Positions 1 through 10,887 of a DNA stretch of 64,000 bases are shown here, in pieces. The stretch's first letter is position 1, and each line of letters begins with the position of its first letter. The notes below the pieces were generated by a model. That model searched no databases. It had not been told where the DNA came from and saw only the letters and a program-made list of their open reading frames with translations. This DNA is from an uncultured Bacteroidales bacterium. Its GTDB lineage: Bacteria > Bacteroidota > Bacteroidia > Bacteroidales > Paludibacteraceae. The stretch is from NCBI GenBank assembly GCA_902784425.1, contig CACZUS010000001.1:42337-106336 (forward strand), read 5' to 3'. The translations under genes were made by a program, and so were the position numbers.

Positions 1-64
1 GATTCTAATTTATTAAATGTTAAACTATAAAATCAGAGAGTAGTAACATGCTCTTACACAAAAA

Positions 65-727
65 ATGAAAAAGTATTTAGCAGAAATGTTTGGTACCATG
101 GTGTTGGTACTTATGGGCTGTGGTACGGCAGTTAGCCTTAGTTGTGGCACAGATACTGCAAGTGTAGTGGGTACGGCTTTTGCTTTCGGCTTGGCTGTTG
201 TTGCAATGGCTTATGCAATCGGCGGTATTAGTGGTTGCCATATTAACCCTGCAATTACCTTGGGTTGCCTTTTGACAAAACGTATCAGTGCGAAAGATGC
301 TGGAATGTATATGCTTTTCCAAGTTATTGGAGCTTTTATCGGTTCAGTCCTTCTTTTCTTGTTGACAAAGAATACAGAATTGACTGGAACAGGTGCTAAT
401 GATTTACAACCTGGCGTTTCTCCTATCGGAGGATTTTTGGCAGAGATCATATTTACATGCATCTTCGTGTTTACAGTATTAGGTACGACAGACTCTAAAA
501 AAGGCGCAGGAAACTTTGCAGGATTGGCTATCGGTCTTTGCTTGGTTTTGGTTCATTTGGCTTGCATCCGTTACACGGGAACTTCTGTAAACCCTGCACG
601 TTCTATCGCCCCTGCTATTTTTCAGGGAGGTTCTGCTGTTGCTAATATTTGGATCTTTATTTTTGGCCCATTTATTGGTGCAGCTATCGCAGCTTTCGCA
701 TGGAAAGCTATTGCTGATGATAAATAA
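65..727 (+). CDS. aqpZ: Aquaporin Z-like water channel
   Basis: Inner-membrane MIP-family channel, 220 residues, the usual length for bacterial AqpZ. Both half-helix NPA signatures are present: HINPAIT in the first half and SVNPARS in the second. The selectivity-filter residues known from E. coli AqpZ look conserved: Phe in the FAFGL segment, His in LVHLA, Thr in GTSVNPAR and the Arg just after the second NPA. That favours water over glycerol transport. About six hydrophobic segments are visible. The start follows an A-run; an ATG at 48 stops after six codons, so 65 is the clear start. The gene stands alone and is followed by a strong hairpin terminator. Confidence 0.95.
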   Translation: MKKYLAEMFGTMVLVLMGCGTAVSLSCGTDTASVVGTAFAFGLAVVAMAYAIGGISGCHINPAITLGCLLTKRISAKDAGMYMLFQVIGAFIGSVLLFLLTKNTELTGTGANDLQPGVSPIGGFLAEIIFTCIFVFTVLGTTDSKKGAGNFAGLAIGLCLVLVHLACIRYTGTSVNPARSIAPAIFQGGSAVANIWIFIFGPFIGAAIAAFAWKAIADDK

Positions 728-751
728 TAAAATAAACTCCTTTATATATGG

Positions 752-786
752 AAAAGGTGACTGGATTTTCTAGTCACCTTTTTTCG
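752..786 (+). terminator. Intrinsic terminator after aqpZ
   Basis: An 11-bp perfect stem (AAAAGGTGACT at 752-762 with its complement at 772-782), a 9-nt loop and a run of T. It ends the aquaporin transcript. Confidence 0.85.
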
Positions 787-882
787 TTCCTGTTTTGATG
801 TGTCTTCTATTGAGAATAATAGTGCTTTATCATCAATAAATTTAGATTGTCTGAAATGAGAGAACCCGTTTTGAAACGGTGA

Positions 883-1938
883 TTATTCCTCCTTTTTTCC
901 CCTTAGTCGTACAAGTAATTTCTGTATGGGATTTAATATAATAATATCAGCCAGATAACTCAAAATTATACTGCAGGTGAATGCCAATAACACGTTGATG
1001 AGGTAAAATAAGACAACGGGGAGTTCATTCCATTGCTCGGGGAAAATTCTGACAACACCTAATATGGCTATCATGTGGACAAGATATATGCCAAAGGATC
1101 GTTTGCCTAAAAAGTAGATGATCTTTTTTGCCTTCTCCGACCATGCATTTACATTGATTTCCTGAAGAAGAATGTATATCATGATACAGAAAAGTGTGAA
1201 GGATGGCATTAAGTCATGTAAATATTCCTTATAAGAGAAAAAGAGTGTTTTTAGTGTGACAATACATATTCCGATAACACCAAGTATGATTGCTATCTTT
1301 TTATCTCGTGGTGTGGTGATTATCTTATCAATGCAACCTCCGATGTAAAAGTAGATAGACCATTGAGCGAAAGGGAAAGTCCATATGTATTCAACGCCAG
1401 TAAAGTAAGGTGTGTAGGCAAAAATTGTATTATGCAATATTCCCAGTCCAACAAAAACAAGAGCCATGTTTTTGGAGAGTCCGTTAATCGCTTTTGCCAT
1501 AAATGGAGCAATGAGGATATTCCCGACAAGTACGGTGACAAACCAAAAATGTGTCTTTACATGACCGTAAAGAATGTCTGAAATGATTGTTGAAGCAAGA
1601 CCATCTATCGATACACCGTAGGTTTTGAAGTGTTTCAGTGTAGTTTGAAGAACCATATAGAAGACAATTGGTAATATAAGGTATATGGTCTTCTTGAAAT
1701 AAAAGGTTTTGTATTCTTCGTCGGTATTTAATATTTTTCGCAAAGCAAATCTTCCACTTAGGAAGAAGAACAATGCGACACCTGTTTGAGATAAAAGTAA
1801 TATGGGACTGAGATATTGATGGATGGGATTCTCCAACGGAATGATTCCAGATGTGTGGTTGCATACGATAAAGAAAATGCTGAGAACCCGAATCAATTCA
1901 TATTTGCAGTCTCTTTGTTGAGAGATGGAATTCGTCAT
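883..1938 (-). CDS. Acyltransferase family 3 membrane protein
   Basis: Multi-pass inner-membrane protein of the acyltransferase 3 (OafA/NodX-like) family, which moves acetyl or other acyl groups to sugars or other cell-envelope molecules. The N-terminus has the family pattern: a first helix LIRVLSIFFIVCNHTSG carrying the conserved His, then the second helix with FFLSGRFALRK. About ten hydrophobic segments follow, ending in a basic tail (LLVRLRGKKEE). I chose the ATG at 1938. The open frame can be extended to a TTG at 1953, but that would sit inside a probable promoter -7 box at 1951-1958. The acceptor molecule cannot be told from sequence. No neighbouring glycan genes give context. Confidence 0.85.
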   Translation of the reverse strand: MTNSISQQRDCKYELIRVLSIFFIVCNHTSGIIPLENPIHQYLSPILLLSQTGVALFFFLSGRFALRKILNTDEEYKTFYFKKTIYLILPIVFYMVLQTTLKHFKTYGVSIDGLASTIISDILYGHVKTHFWFVTVLVGNILIAPFMAKAINGLSKNMALVFVGLGILHNTIFAYTPYFTGVEYIWTFPFAQWSIYFYIGGCIDKIITTPRDKKIAIILGVIGICIVTLKTLFFSYKEYLHDLMPSFTLFCIMIYILLQEINVNAWSEKAKKIIYFLGKRSFGIYLVHMIAILGVVRIFPEQWNELPVVLFYLINVLLAFTCSIILSYLADIIILNPIQKLLVRLRGKKEE

Positions 1939-1950
1939 AATGTTTTTTTG

Positions 1951-1981
1951 CAAATCTAAAACTTTTTACATTTCATACAAT
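1951..1981 (-). promoter_or_regulatory. Possible promoter of the acyltransferase gene
   Basis: Read on the minus strand, TAGATTTG (1951-1958) fits the Bacteroidota -7 consensus TAnnTTTG, with ATTG (1978-1981, consensus TTTG) 19 nt upstream. Transcription would begin near 1945, a few bases before the ATG at 1938, so the leader would be very short. The -33 box has one mismatch. Confidence 0.4.
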
Positions 1982-1991
1982 GCAAAAGAAG

Positions 1992-2026
1992 AAAAAAAGA
2001 CCCGCAGTTGGTACTACGGATCTTTT
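1992..2026 (-). terminator. Intrinsic terminator after valS
   Basis: On the minus strand AAAAGATCCG pairs with CGGGTCTTTT (one G-U pair) around a 12-nt loop, followed by further T. It lies just beyond the valS stop codon. Confidence 0.75.
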
Positions 2027-2047
2027 ATGAAGTAGGTTAAATCTCGA

Positions 2048-4723
2048 TTATTTCAATTTTGAGATGTTCTCCTTCAAAGTGGCAATCTTGCTTTCTGCAT
2101 CAGCCTTTTTCTTTCTCTCGTTTTCAACAACTTCAGGTTTTGCATTAGCAACGAACTTTTCATTGCCCAATTTTTTGTTGACAGAAACAAGGAATCCTTC
2201 GAGGTATTTGATCTCCTCTTCCATCTTTTTGATTTCTTCTTCCACATTGACATTGTTGCCTAATGGAATAGAGATTTCAATGGTTCCAACCATAAAGGTT
2301 GCAGCAGATCCAGAAATGTTGCCTTTGTTCTCTGCAATCAGATTGATGTTGGCCAATTTTTGAATGATGGCATCGTTCTTGTCATCCCATTCACCTTTAT
2401 AATATAGGTCGAATGCCTCACGAGGAGAGATACCTTTGTTGGCACGAATGTTTCTGATACCAGCAATAATCTGTTTTGTGCTCTCCATTCTGTTGATGTT
2501 CTTCTCGCAGAAATCTTCTGCTTTAGGAAGAAGACTCACCATGATACTATCTTTTACGTCACGCTCCTTTATGTTTTGATACAACTCTTCTGTGATGAAT
2601 GGCATGAACGGATGCAAAAGTTTCAAAAGCGTTTCGAAGTAGGAGAGGGTAGCATCGTAGGTGGTTTTGTCTATCGGTTGTTGATATGCAGGTTTTACCA
2701 TCTCGAGATACCAAGAAGAGAACTCGTCCCAGAATAATTTATAGACAGCCATGAGAGCTTCGCTGATACGGTATTTGTCGAAACAGTCGTTGATCTCAAT
2801 GATTGTTTTGTTCAATTGTTGTTGGAACCATTTTACAGCTTTTTGTGCGGATGCAGGTTGTTCCATCTCTTTTACTTCCCAACCTTTTACCAAGCGGAAC
2901 GCGTTCCAAATCTTGTTGTTGAAGTTACGACCTTGCTCGCATAATGCCTCATCAAACAAGATGTCATTACCTGCAGGCGCAGATAACATCATACCCATAC
3001 GCACACCATCAGCACCAAATCTGTCGATGAGATCCAATGGGTCTGGTGAGTTACCCAATGATTTAGACATCTTTCTTCCTAGTTTGTCGCGAACGATACC
3101 AGTGAAGTATACGTTTTTGAAAGGCATGTCGCCTTCATATTCGTAACCCGCCATAATCATACGAGCCACCCAGAAGAAGATGATGTCCGGACCCGTTACC
3201 AAGTCGCTGGTTGGATAGTAGTATTTGATTTCTTCGTTGCCAGGATTGTTAATTCCGTCGAACAAAGAGATAGGCCAAAGCCATGAAGAGAACCATGTAT
3301 CCAAACAATCCTCGTCTTGACGAAGATCGTTGATGGTCAGGTTGGCGTTGCCGCTTTTCTTTTTAGCCAATTCCAATGCTTTCTCTTCCGTTTCAGCAAC
3401 TACATAACCACCTTCAGGAAGGAAGTAAGCTGGAATTCTGTGTCCCCACCACAACTGACGGCTGATGCACCAATCTTTGATGTTCTCTAACCAATTGCGG
3501 TATGTGTTTTTGTATTTAGCAGGATAGAATTTAAGTTCATCCTTCATGACAGGGTCTAAAGCTATCTTGGCAAGGTGCTCCATTTTAAGGAACCATTGCA
3601 TAGAAAGTTTAGGTTCGATAACAACGTTAGTTCTTTCTGAGTAACCCACTTTGTTAGTGTAATCTTCTGTTTTTTCCAACAAGTTGGCTGCAGCTAAGTC
3701 TTTCTCGATTTGTTTTCTAACGTCGAAACGATCTTGTCCGATATACATGCCAGCAGCTTCGCTGATGCTACCGTTGTCATTAAAGATATCGATAGTTTGC
3801 AGGTTGTATTTTTCTCCTAGCATATAGTCGTTCACGTCGTGAGCAGGAGTGACTTTCAAGCAACCAGTACCGAATTCGATATCAACATATTCATCTTCGA
3901 TAACAGGGATTACGCGGTTAACCAAAGGAACGATCACTTTTTTGCCGCTTAGCCATCTGTTCTTTGGATCTTTAGGGTTGATACACATAGCGGTATCACC
4001 CATGATAGTCTCGGGACGGGTGGTTGCAACGACTGCATATCGACCTTTCGCATCTTTGTGGATGACTTCTTGTTCAGAGCCAGTTGATCCAGACATGTCG
4101 TCATCAGCAACATAATATTTAAGGTAATACAGTTTGCTATGCTCTTCTTTATAGATAACCTCTTCGTCGGAAAGGGCGGTTAGAGCTTTAGGATCCCAGT
4201 TTACCATGCGTACGCCGCGGTAGATGAGACCTTTTTCGTAGAGGTCGCAAAATACTTTGATGACACTTTTGCTGCGTGTTTCATCCATTGTGAATCCTGT
4301 TCTGTCCCAGTCGCAGGATGCACCAAGTTTTTTCAATTGTTCGAGAATGATTCCGCCATGTTTGCGAGTCCATTCCCAAGCATGTTCCAAGAATTGTTCA
4401 CGGGTGAGGTCTGTTTTTTTGATACCTTCCTGAGCCAGTTTGTTAACCACTTTTGCTTCGGTTGCGATGGAAGCGTGGTCGGTGCCAGGCACCCAACAAG
4501 CATTTTTCCCCAGCATACGAGCTCTACGGACGAGGATGTCTTGGATGGTATTGTTTAACATGTGGCCCATGTGAAGGACGCCCGTCACATTTGGGGGAGG
4601 AATAACAATTGTATAAGGTTCACGACCATCCGGCTTTGATTTGAAGAAGCCGTTATCCAACCAATATTGATACCACTTAGATTCGACGTCAGTGGGGTTG
4701 TACTTGTTAGCTAATTCTTGCAT
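2048..4723 (-). CDS. valS: Valyl-tRNA synthetase
   Basis: Cytoplasmic class I aminoacyl-tRNA synthetase that charges tRNA-Val, 891 residues, normal for bacterial ValRS. The HIGH-type signature is HMGH at residues 51-54, preceded by the ValRS-typical PPPNVTG. The KMSKS loop ([16 protein letters not shown]) lies near residue 550. Between them is the CP1 editing domain ([13 protein letters not shown], then a VTPAHD motif), which removes Thr-tRNA-Val. The C-terminal 60 or so residues, rich in Glu and Lys ([17 protein letters not shown]), form the ValRS coiled-coil arm that contacts tRNA. The gene is transcribed away from the ribosomal locus and has its own terminator. Confidence 0.98.
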   Translation of the reverse strand: MQELANKYNPTDVESKWYQYWLDNGFFKSKPDGREPYTIVIPPPNVTGVLHMGHMLNNTIQDILVRRARMLGKNACWVPGTDHASIATEAKVVNKLAQEGIKKTDLTREQFLEHAWEWTRKHGGIILEQLKKLGASCDWDRTGFTMDETRSKSVIKVFCDLYEKGLIYRGVRMVNWDPKALTALSDEEVIYKEEHSKLYYLKYYVADDDMSGSTGSEQEVIHKDAKGRYAVVATTRPETIMGDTAMCINPKDPKNRWLSGKKVIVPLVNRVIPVIEDEYVDIEFGTGCLKVTPAHDVNDYMLGEKYNLQTIDIFNDNGSISEAAGMYIGQDRFDVRKQIEKDLAAANLLEKTEDYTNKVGYSERTNVVIEPKLSMQWFLKMEHLAKIALDPVMKDELKFYPAKYKNTYRNWLENIKDWCISRQLWWGHRIPAYFLPEGGYVVAETEEKALELAKKKSGNANLTINDLRQDEDCLDTWFSSWLWPISLFDGINNPGNEEIKYYYPTSDLVTGPDIIFFWVARMIMAGYEYEGDMPFKNVYFTGIVRDKLGRKMSKSLGNSPDPLDLIDRFGADGVRMGMMLSAPAGNDILFDEALCEQGRNFNNKIWNAFRLVKGWEVKEMEQPASAQKAVKWFQQQLNKTIIEINDCFDKYRISEALMAVYKLFWDEFSSWYLEMVKPAYQQPIDKTTYDATLSYFETLLKLLHPFMPFITEELYQNIKERDVKDSIMVSLLPKAEDFCEKNINRMESTKQIIAGIRNIRANKGISPREAFDLYYKGEWDDKNDAIIQKLANINLIAENKGNISGSAATFMVGTIEISIPLGNNVNVEEEIKKMEEEIKYLEGFLVSVNKKLGNEKFVANAKPEVVENERKKKADAESKIATLKENISKLK

Positions 4724-4775
4724 GAAAGTATAGTTAATTTTTATGTTTTATACCTTAATATATATAAATCGGGTG

Positions 4776-4783
4776 CAAAGGTA
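4776..4783 (-). promoter_or_regulatory. Probable valS promoter (-7 box)
   Basis: On the minus strand TACCTTTG fits TAnnTTTG exactly, about 53 nt upstream of the valS ATG. No good TTTG box is found at the expected -33 distance, so the promoter is only half supported. The 4724-4984 spacer is the divergent control region of valS and rpsL. Confidence 0.5.
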
Positions 4784-4893
4784 ATAAAAATTTGGCAAAT
4801 AAGATAGTAAAGGGAGTAATGAGAGGGGAGTAAGAATAAAAAGAAAGTGCAGAATGAGAATGAGTTAAGAAGGAGAAAAAAAATAAAAAAAAA

Positions 4894-4925
4894 TTTGTGA
4901 GAGAGAAAAATAAGTTCTAATTTTG
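4894..4925 (+). promoter_or_regulatory. Promoter of the rpsL-fusA ribosomal locus
   Basis: TTTG at 4894-4897 and TAATTTTG at 4918-4925 are separated by 20 nt, a full match to the Bacteroidota sigma-ABfr consensus. The predicted start is near 4931, giving a 5' leader of about 54 nt before rpsL. Confidence 0.8.
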
Positions 4926-4984
4926 CGCCACAATTAGTATAGTGTCTAAATTTAAAGTTAAAATATTAAAAATTAAAAAACGAA

Positions 4985-5389
4985 ATGCCTACAATTCAGC
5001 AATTAGTTAGAAAAGGAAGGACATCTCTAACAGACAAGAGTAAATCTCCAGCATTGGATTCTTGTCCACAGAGAAGAGGGGTATGTGTTCGTGTATACAC
5101 TACCACTCCAAAGAAGCCTAACTCTGCAATGCGTAAAGTTGCCAGAGTACGTTTGACGAACCAAAAAGAGGTGAATGCATATATTCCTGGAGAAGGACAT
5201 AACTTGCAAGAGCACTCAATCGTAATGGTACGTGGTGGACGTGTTAAGGACCTTCCAGGTGTACGTTATCACATTGTTCGCGGATCATTGGATACAGCAG
5301 GTGTGAATGGTCGTACACAACGTCGTTCTAAGTATGGAGCAAAAAGACCTAAACCAGGTCAAGCAGCACCAGCAAAAGGAAAGAAATAA
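4985..5389 (+). CDS. rpsL: 30S ribosomal protein S12
   Basis: Decoding-centre protein of the small subunit, 134 residues. It starts with [12 protein letters not shown] and has the conserved [15 protein letters not shown] segment and the PGVRYH loop; streptomycin-resistance positions known in other bacteria lie in these loops. The Lys at the classic resistance site (TTPKKPNSA) is wild type. It is the first gene after the promoter at 4894-4925. A structured 134-nt spacer separates it from rpsG. Confidence 0.99.
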   Translation: MPTIQQLVRKGRTSLTDKSKSPALDSCPQRRGVCVRVYTTTPKKPNSAMRKVARVRLTNQKEVNAYIPGEGHNLQEHSIVMVRGGRVKDLPGVRYHIVRGSLDTAGVNGRTQRRSKYGAKRPKPGQAAPAKGKK

Positions 5390-5420
5390 GAACGAGAGTA
5401 AAAAAAATTAAGTAGAACAA

Positions 5421-5504
5421 GTTTTAGTTTTACTGGTGGCACTTCAAGGTTGAGTAAATGACTTAGCGAAGTCGTTGAAGCAACAAAGCAACCAAAACAA
5501 AAAC
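5421..5504 (+). promoter_or_regulatory. Structured rpsL-rpsG spacer, possible S7 control site
   Basis: The 134-nt gap can fold into one stacked structure. The outer arm has GTTTT (5421-5425), TTTT (5428-5431) and GGTGGC (5435-5440) pairing with GCAACC (5488-5493) and the following A-rich strand to 5504, with one G-A mismatch and a 3-nt bulge. Inside are CTTCAA (5442-5447) with TTGAAG (5475-5480) and GACTT (5460-5464) with AAGTC (5469-5473). In E. coli, S7 represses its operon by binding the rpsL-rpsG spacer; the same role here is inference from position and foldability. Confidence 0.5.
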
Positions 5505-5523
5505 GAAAAATTTTTGAGTTAAA

Positions 5524-6000
5524 ATGAGAAAAGCAAAACCAAAGAAAAGGGTCATTTTACCAGATCCTGTCTTTAATGAAGTAATGGTTACAAGATTTGT
5601 TAACCACTTAATGTACGATGGAAAAAAGACTATCGCATACGATATATTTTATACAGCTTTGGATAATGTAAAGTCAAAACTTCCTAATGAGGATAAGACT
5701 CCGCTTGAAATTTGGAAGAAGGCTTTAGAGAACATCACACCACAAGTGGAAGTTAAGTCACGCCGTGTAGGTGGTGCTACTTTCCAAGTTCCTACCGAAA
5801 TCCGCCCAGAAAGAAAAGAATCAATCTCAATGAAGAATTTGATATTGTTCTCTCGTAAGAGAAGTGGACACTCAATGGCTGAGAAATTGGCTGCTGAGAT
5901 CGCTGATGCTTTCAACAATCAAGGTGGAGCATTTAAGAAGAAAGAAGATATGCACAAAATGGCTGAAGCAAACCGTGCTTTTGCTCATTTCAGATTTTAA
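5524..6000 (+). CDS. rpsG: 30S ribosomal protein S7
   Basis: Primary 16S rRNA-binding protein that organises the 30S head, 158 residues, usual length. It begins [15 protein letters not shown], as in other Bacteroidota, and carries the conserved [11 protein letters not shown] segment and the C-terminal [13 protein letters not shown]. It lies 21 nt before fusA. The long structured spacer upstream may be its own control element. Confidence 0.99.
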   Translation: MRKAKPKKRVILPDPVFNEVMVTRFVNHLMYDGKKTIAYDIFYTALDNVKSKLPNEDKTPLEIWKKALENITPQVEVKSRRVGGATFQVPTEIRPERKESISMKNLILFSRKRSGHSMAEKLAAEIADAFNNQGGAFKKKEDMHKMAEANRAFAHFRF

Positions 6001-6021
6001 TCCCTTTAAAGAATTATTCAA

Positions 6022-8145
6022 ATGGCTAAAGCAGATTTACATTATACAAGAAACATTGGTATCATGGCTCACATCGATGCTGGTAAGACAACTACGTCTG
6101 AGCGTATTTTGTTCTACACAGGTTTGACTCACAAGATTGGTGAGGTTCATGATGGTGCAGCTACGATGGACTGGATGGCACAGGAGCAAGAGAGAGGTAT
6201 CACTATTACTTCTGCAGCTACCACTACATATTGGAAATATAACGATAAAAAATATAAGATCAACTTGATTGATACTCCGGGACACGTTGACTTCACTGTT
6301 GAGGTTGAGCGTTCTCTTCGTATCTTGGATGGTGCTGTTGCTACATTCTGTGCAGTTGGTGGTGTTGAGCCTCAATCTGAAACAGTGTGGAGACAAGCAG
6401 ACAAGTACCACGTTCCTCGTATTTGTTACGTAAACAAGATGGACCGTTCTGGTGCTAACTTCTTTGACGTTGTAACACAGGTTAAGGAAGTTTTGGGTGC
6501 TAATCCATGTCCTATTCAAATTCCTATTGGAGCAGAAGATTCTTTCAAGGGAGTTGTTGATTTGATCAAAATGAAAGCTATTCTTTGGCATGATGAAACC
6601 ATGGGTGCAGAATATTCAATTGAGGACATTCCTGCTAATTTGGTAGATGAAGCTAAAGAGTGGAGGGACAAAATGTTGGAGTCAGTTGCTGAGTGCGACG
6701 ATGCTTTGATGGAGAAATTCTTCGATGATCCAAGTACTATTACAGAAGAGGAAATTAAAGTTGCTCTTAGAAAAGGTACTATCGCAATGAAGATTTATCC
6801 AATGATTTGTGGTTCTTCATTTAAGAACAAAGGTGTTCAAACTATGTTGGATGCAGTTTGTGCTTATTTGCCTAGCCCATTGGATACAGCAGACATCATT
6901 GGTACTGCAGTAGATGATCCTGAAAAACAAATTATTCGTCACCCAAGTGAGGACGAGCCTTTGTGTGCATTGGCATTTAAGATTGCAACAGACCCATTCG
7001 TAGGTCGTCTTTGCTACTTCCGTGTATACTCAGGTAAAATTGACGCAGGATCATATATCTTCAACACTCGTTCAGGAAAGAAAGAGCGTATCTCTCGTCT
7101 ATTCCAAATGCACTCTAACCACCAAAATCCAGTTGACGTAATCTCTGCTGGTGATATCGGTGCAGGTGTAGGATTCAAGGATATTCGTACAGGTGATACA
7201 TTGTGTGGTGAAGATGAGAAAGACCACATGGTATTGGAGTCAATCGACTTCCCAGATCCAGTGATTGGTATCGCTATCGAGCCTAAGTCTCAAGCAGATG
7301 TTGATAAATTGGGTAATGGTTTGGCTAAGTTGGCAGAAGAGGATCCAACCTTTACTGTTAGAACAGATGAGCAATCAGGTCAAACAGTTATCTCTGGTAT
7401 GGGTGAGTTGCACTTGGATATCATTATCGACCGTTTGAAACGTGAGTTCAAAGTTGAATGTAATCAAGGTCGTCCTCAAGTTAACTATAAGGAGGCTATT
7501 ACTAAGACTGTTGAGCACCGTGAGTTATATAAGAAACAATCCGGAGGTCGTGGTAAATATGCAGATATCGTTGTATCTGTTGGACCAGCAGACGAAGGAT
7601 TCGAAGGCAGCTTGCAATTCGAAGATGTTGTTAAGGGTGGTAACATTCCAAAGGAATTTATCCCATCAATTCAAAAAGGATTCCAATCAGCAATGCGCAA
7701 TGGTGTGTTAGCAGGATTCCCATTGGAGAAGATGAAAGTTGTCGTAATGGATGGTTCATATCACCCAGTAGACTCTGACCAGTTGTCATTTGAAATTTGT
7801 GCAAACTTGGCATTCAAGGCGGCATGTGCAAAGGCAAAACCAGTGTTGATGGAGCCAATTATGAAGTTGGAAGTTATCACACCAGAGGAGAACATGGGAG
7901 ATGTAATCGGAGACTTGAACAAACGTCGTGGTCAAGTTGAAGGTATGGAAACTAGCCGTTCTGGTGCACGTATTGTAAAGGCTAAAGTACCTTTGGCAGA
8001 GATGTTTGGATATGTAACAGATTTGCGTACTATCACATCAGGTCGTGCAACTTCATCAATGGAGTTCTCTCATTATGCAGAAGTTTCTTCTTCTATTGCA
8101 AAAGCAGTAGTTGCAGAGGCTAAAGGTAAAGTAGAATTATTGTAA
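6022..8145 (+). CDS. fusA: Elongation factor G
   Basis: Translocation GTPase of the ribosome, 707 residues. GTP-binding motifs are in place: G1 AHIDAGKTT near residues 15-23, G2 around the RGITITSAA switch, G3 DTPGHVD and G4 NKMD. Domains II to V follow, including the domain IV segment GGRGKYAD and a typical EF-G C-terminus with the RGQVEGME motif. In many bacteria the next gene is tuf; here the next gene is rpsJ, 24 nt downstream, so the str and S10 clusters are fused without tuf. Confidence 0.99.
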   Translation: MAKADLHYTRNIGIMAHIDAGKTTTSERILFYTGLTHKIGEVHDGAATMDWMAQEQERGITITSAATTTYWKYNDKKYKINLIDTPGHVDFTVEVERSLRILDGAVATFCAVGGVEPQSETVWRQADKYHVPRICYVNKMDRSGANFFDVVTQVKEVLGANPCPIQIPIGAEDSFKGVVDLIKMKAILWHDETMGAEYSIEDIPANLVDEAKEWRDKMLESVAECDDALMEKFFDDPSTITEEEIKVALRKGTIAMKIYPMICGSSFKNKGVQTMLDAVCAYLPSPLDTADIIGTAVDDPEKQIIRHPSEDEPLCALAFKIATDPFVGRLCYFRVYSGKIDAGSYIFNTRSGKKERISRLFQMHSNHQNPVDVISAGDIGAGVGFKDIRTGDTLCGEDEKDHMVLESIDFPDPVIGIAIEPKSQADVDKLGNGLAKLAEEDPTFTVRTDEQSGQTVISGMGELHLDIIIDRLKREFKVECNQGRPQVNYKEAITKTVEHRELYKKQSGGRGKYADIVVSVGPADEGFEGSLQFEDVVKGGNIPKEFIPSIQKGFQSAMRNGVLAGFPLEKMKVVVMDGSYHPVDSDQLSFEICANLAFKAACAKAKPVLMEPIMKLEVITPEENMGDVIGDLNKRRGQVEGMETSRSGARIVKAKVPLAEMFGYVTDLRTITSGRATSSMEFSHYAEVSSSIAKAVVAEAKGKVELL

Positions 8146-8169
8146 TTAATTTATATAAGATTCAAAGAG

Positions 8170-8472
8170 ATGAGTCAGAAAATTAGAATTAAATTAAAGT
8201 CATACGATCATAGCTTGGTTGACAAGTCAGCAGAAAAGATCGTTAAGACAGTTAAGAATACGGGTGCAGTTGTAAGTGGACCAATTCCATTACCAACACA
8301 CAAACGTATCTTTACAGTTAACCGCTCTACATTCGTAAACAAGAAATCGAGAGAGCAATTCCAACTTTCATCTTATAAGAGATTGATCGATATCTATAGC
8401 TCAACCTCTAAGACGATTGATGCGTTGATGAAGTTAGAGTTGCCAAGTGGAGTAGAAGTAGAAATTGCATAG
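8170..8472 (+). CDS. rpsJ: 30S ribosomal protein S10
   Basis: Small-subunit head protein that also pairs with NusB in antitermination in model bacteria, 100 residues. It shows the [14 protein letters not shown] opening, the [13 protein letters not shown] loop and the C-terminal PSGVEVEIA. It is the first gene of the S10 set, with no separate promoter box that I could find in the 24 nt after fusA. Confidence 0.99.
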   Translation: MSQKIRIKLKSYDHSLVDKSAEKIVKTVKNTGAVVSGPIPLPTHKRIFTVNRSTFVNKKSREQFQLSSYKRLIDIYSSTSKTIDALMKLELPSGVEVEIA

Positions 8473-8490
8473 TAATTAATATTTATTGAA

Positions 8491-9108
8491 ATGCCAGGAT
8501 TATTAGGAAAAAAAATCGGAATGACATCCGTTTTCAGTGCCGAGGGAAAGAATATTCCATGCACTGTTGTCGAAGTAGGTCCTTGTGTGGTTACTCAAAT
8601 TAAGACTATCGAGAAAGATGGTTATGAGGCAGTCCAAGTTGGTTTTGAAGAGAAGAAAGAAAAAAACACTTCAAAAGCAGAAATGGGACACTTCAAGAAA
8701 GCGTCAGTAGCCCCAATGAGACACTTGGCCGAGTTCAAGGGTTTTGAGACCGAGTACAAATTAGGAGATCAGATAACAGTAGATTTGTTCGCTGATTCTA
8801 AGTTTGTAGATGTAGTGGGAACCTCTAAAGGAAAAGGATTCCAAGGTGTAGTAAAACGTCACGGATTTGGAGGTGTGCAACAAAGCACACACGGTCAGCA
8901 CAACCGTTTGAGAGCACCAGGATCAGTTGGAGCATGTTCTTACCCTGCAAAAGTATTCAAAGGAATGCGTATGGCAGGTCGCTTGGGTGGAGAGTCTGTT
9001 ACAGTTCAGAATCTTCAAGTTTTAAAAGTTATTCCTGAAAATAATCTTTTGATATTGAAAGGTTCATTGCCAGGAGCTAAAGGTTCAATCGTAATTGTAA
9101 ATAAGTAA
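8491..9108 (+). CDS. rplC: 50S ribosomal protein L3
   Basis: Large-subunit protein close to the peptidyl-transferase centre, 205 residues. The signature [13 protein letters not shown] and the [13 protein letters not shown] stretch are present. The N-terminus [15 protein letters not shown] is typical of Bacteroidota. Its stop overlaps the rplD start by one base (TAATG), which points to coupled translation. Confidence 0.99.
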   Translation: MPGLLGKKIGMTSVFSAEGKNIPCTVVEVGPCVVTQIKTIEKDGYEAVQVGFEEKKEKNTSKAEMGHFKKASVAPMRHLAEFKGFETEYKLGDQITVDLFADSKFVDVVGTSKGKGFQGVVKRHGFGGVQQSTHGQHNRLRAPGSVGACSYPAKVFKGMRMAGRLGGESVTVQNLQVLKVIPENNLLILKGSLPGAKGSIVIVNK

Positions 9109-9737
9109 TGGAACTTAGTGTATATAATATAAAAGGCCAAGATACTGGAAGAAAGGTCTCTGTGAGCGATAGCATCTTTGGTATTGAACCAAATGAACAT
9201 GTAATGTACTTAGATGTAAAGCAATACTTGGCAAACAAACGTCAAGGTACGCACAAATCTAAGGAGAGAAGTGAGTTGTCTGGTAGTACCAGAAAGTTAG
9301 GACGCCAAAAAGGAGGAGGAGGAGCACGTCGTGGTGATATCAACTCTCCAGTATTGGTTGGTGGTGCACGTGTATTTGGTCCTGTACCACGTGATTATAG
9401 CTTCAAGTTGAACAAAAAGACAAAGCAATTAGCACGTAAGTCGGCTTTGTCAGCAAAGGTCAAAGACAATGCAATCATCGTTATTGAGAACGTGTCATTT
9501 GATGCACCAAAAACGAAAGATTTTGTGTCAATGATGAAAGATTTCAACATTGCAGATAAGAAATCACTTTTAATTTTGTCAGAACCAAATAAAAACGTAT
9601 ATTTGTCCGCTCGAAATATTCAGAACGCTGGAGTTGTTTTGTCCTCAGACTTAAACACTTACAGAATTTTGGACGCTTCATGTTTGTTATTAACAGAGGG
9701 CGCATTGGCGAATATTGAGAATAATTTAAAAGATTAG
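9108..9737 (+). CDS. rplD: 50S ribosomal protein L4
   Basis: Large-subunit protein whose extended loop lines the exit tunnel, 209 residues. The tunnel loop is recognisable ([16 protein letters not shown], then [11 protein letters not shown]). In E. coli L4 is the repressor of its own operon; nothing in this sequence shows the same control. It overlaps rplC by one base. Confidence 0.99.
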   Translation: MELSVYNIKGQDTGRKVSVSDSIFGIEPNEHVMYLDVKQYLANKRQGTHKSKERSELSGSTRKLGRQKGGGGARRGDINSPVLVGGARVFGPVPRDYSFKLNKKTKQLARKSALSAKVKDNAIIVIENVSFDAPKTKDFVSMMKDFNIADKKSLLILSEPNKNVYLSARNIQNAGVVLSSDLNTYRILDASCLLLTEGALANIENNLKD

Positions 9738-9741
9738 GAGG
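9736..9741 (+). promoter_or_regulatory. Strong Shine-Dalgarno of rplW
   Basis: AGGAGG lies 8 nt before the rplW ATG and overlaps the end of rplD. Most genes in this window have only AT-rich leaders, so a perfect anti-16S match is unusual here. It fixes the rplW start. Confidence 0.7.
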
Positions 9742-9749
9742 TTGAAAGG

Positions 9750-10040
9750 ATGGGAATCATAATTAAACCGATAATAACCGAGAAAGCAACAAACCTTGGC
9801 GAGAAGTATTCTCGCTATGGTTTTCGTGTTTCCCCAAAGGCTAACAAATTAGAGATAAAGAAGGCCATTGAGGAAATGTATAACGTACAGGTTGTTTCTG
9901 TAAACACAATGCAAGTTGAAGGAAAGGCAAAATGTCGTTATACAAAGACTGGTATCCTAAAGGGAAATGCACCTTCATACAAGAAGGCATATGTGACCTT
10001 GAAGGAAGGTGAAGTAATAGATTTTTATAGCAATATTTAA
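9750..10040 (+). CDS. rplW: 50S ribosomal protein L23
   Basis: Protein at the tunnel exit, docking site for trigger factor and SRP, 96 residues. It begins [12 protein letters not shown], the family signature, and has the [17 protein letters not shown] segment. The start is fixed by an AGGAGG site 8 nt upstream. It is 5 nt before rplB. Confidence 0.99.
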   Translation: MGIIIKPIITEKATNLGEKYSRYGFRVSPKANKLEIKKAIEEMYNVQVVSVNTMQVEGKAKCRYTKTGILKGNAPSYKKAYVTLKEGEVIDFYSNI

Positions 10041-10045
10041 TAAAA

Positions 10046-10870
10046 ATGGCTGTTCGTAAATTTATGCCCACAACACCAGGGCAAAGACACAAAGTTATTG
10101 GAACATTTGAGACAATTACCTCAAGTGTGCCAGAGAAATCTCTTGTAAGAGGAATGACAAAGACTGGTGGACGTAATAACACAGGTAAGATGACCATGCG
10201 TTATATCGGAGGCGGTCACAAGAGAAAGTACAGAGTAATTGACTTCAAAAGAGACAAAGATGGTGTTCCAGCAGTAGTAAAAACGATCGAGTATGATCCA
10301 AACAGATCAGCTCGTATTGCATTGTTATTTTACGCTGATGGAGAGAAACGTTACATTCTTGCACCTAACGGATTGCAGGTAGGACAGGAGTTGATGTCAG
10401 GAAATGAGGCATCTCCTGAAGTAGGTAATGCATTACCACTGCAAAACATTCCATTAGGAACTGTAATTCACAATTTGGAATTGCGTCCGGGCCAAGGAGC
10501 TGCTTTGGTTCGTTCAGCAGGAACATTTGCGCAATTAACTTCGAGAGAAGGAAAGTATGCAATTGTAAAATTACCTTCTGGTGAAACTAGAATGATTCTT
10601 TGTACTTGTAAGGCAACAATTGGTACAGTAGGAAACTCTGATCATGCGTTGGAGCGTTCAGGAAAAGCAGGACGTTCACGTTGGTTAGGTCGTCGTCCTA
10701 GAAACCGTGCTGTAGTAATGAACCCAGTAGATCACCCAATGGGTGGTGGTGAAGGACGTCAGTCTGGAGGTCATCCAAGATCAAGAAAGGGTCTTTTGGC
10801 TAAGGGTTACAAGACAAGAGCACCAAAGAATACTTCTAATAAGTATATAGTTGAAAGAAGGAAAAAGTAA
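10046..10870 (+). CDS. rplB: 50S ribosomal protein L2
   Basis: Large-subunit protein needed for subunit joining and peptidyl transfer, 274 residues. The catalytic-region loop with the conserved His is present ([13 protein letters not shown]), as are the [16 protein letters not shown] region and the basic C-terminus. Confidence 0.99.
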   Translation: MAVRKFMPTTPGQRHKVIGTFETITSSVPEKSLVRGMTKTGGRNNTGKMTMRYIGGGHKRKYRVIDFKRDKDGVPAVVKTIEYDPNRSARIALLFYADGEKRYILAPNGLQVGQELMSGNEASPEVGNALPLQNIPLGTVIHNLELRPGQGAALVRSAGTFAQLTSREGKYAIVKLPSGETRMILCTCKATIGTVGNSDHALERSGKAGRSRWLGRRPRNRAVVMNPVDHPMGGGEGRQSGGHPRSRKGLLAKGYKTRAPKNTSNKYIVERRKK

Positions 10871-10887
10871 TTTAAAAGGTAATTTTT

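Noticed and set aside
1484-1864. 126-codon open frame on the minus strand inside the acyltransferase gene
   Set aside because: Same strand, different frame, with low-complexity His/Cys/Arg-rich translation typical of non-coding frames.
6037-6591. 184-codon open frame on the minus strand inside fusA
   Set aside because: It is antisense to the highly conserved EF-G G domain and has no family resemblance; a shadow frame.
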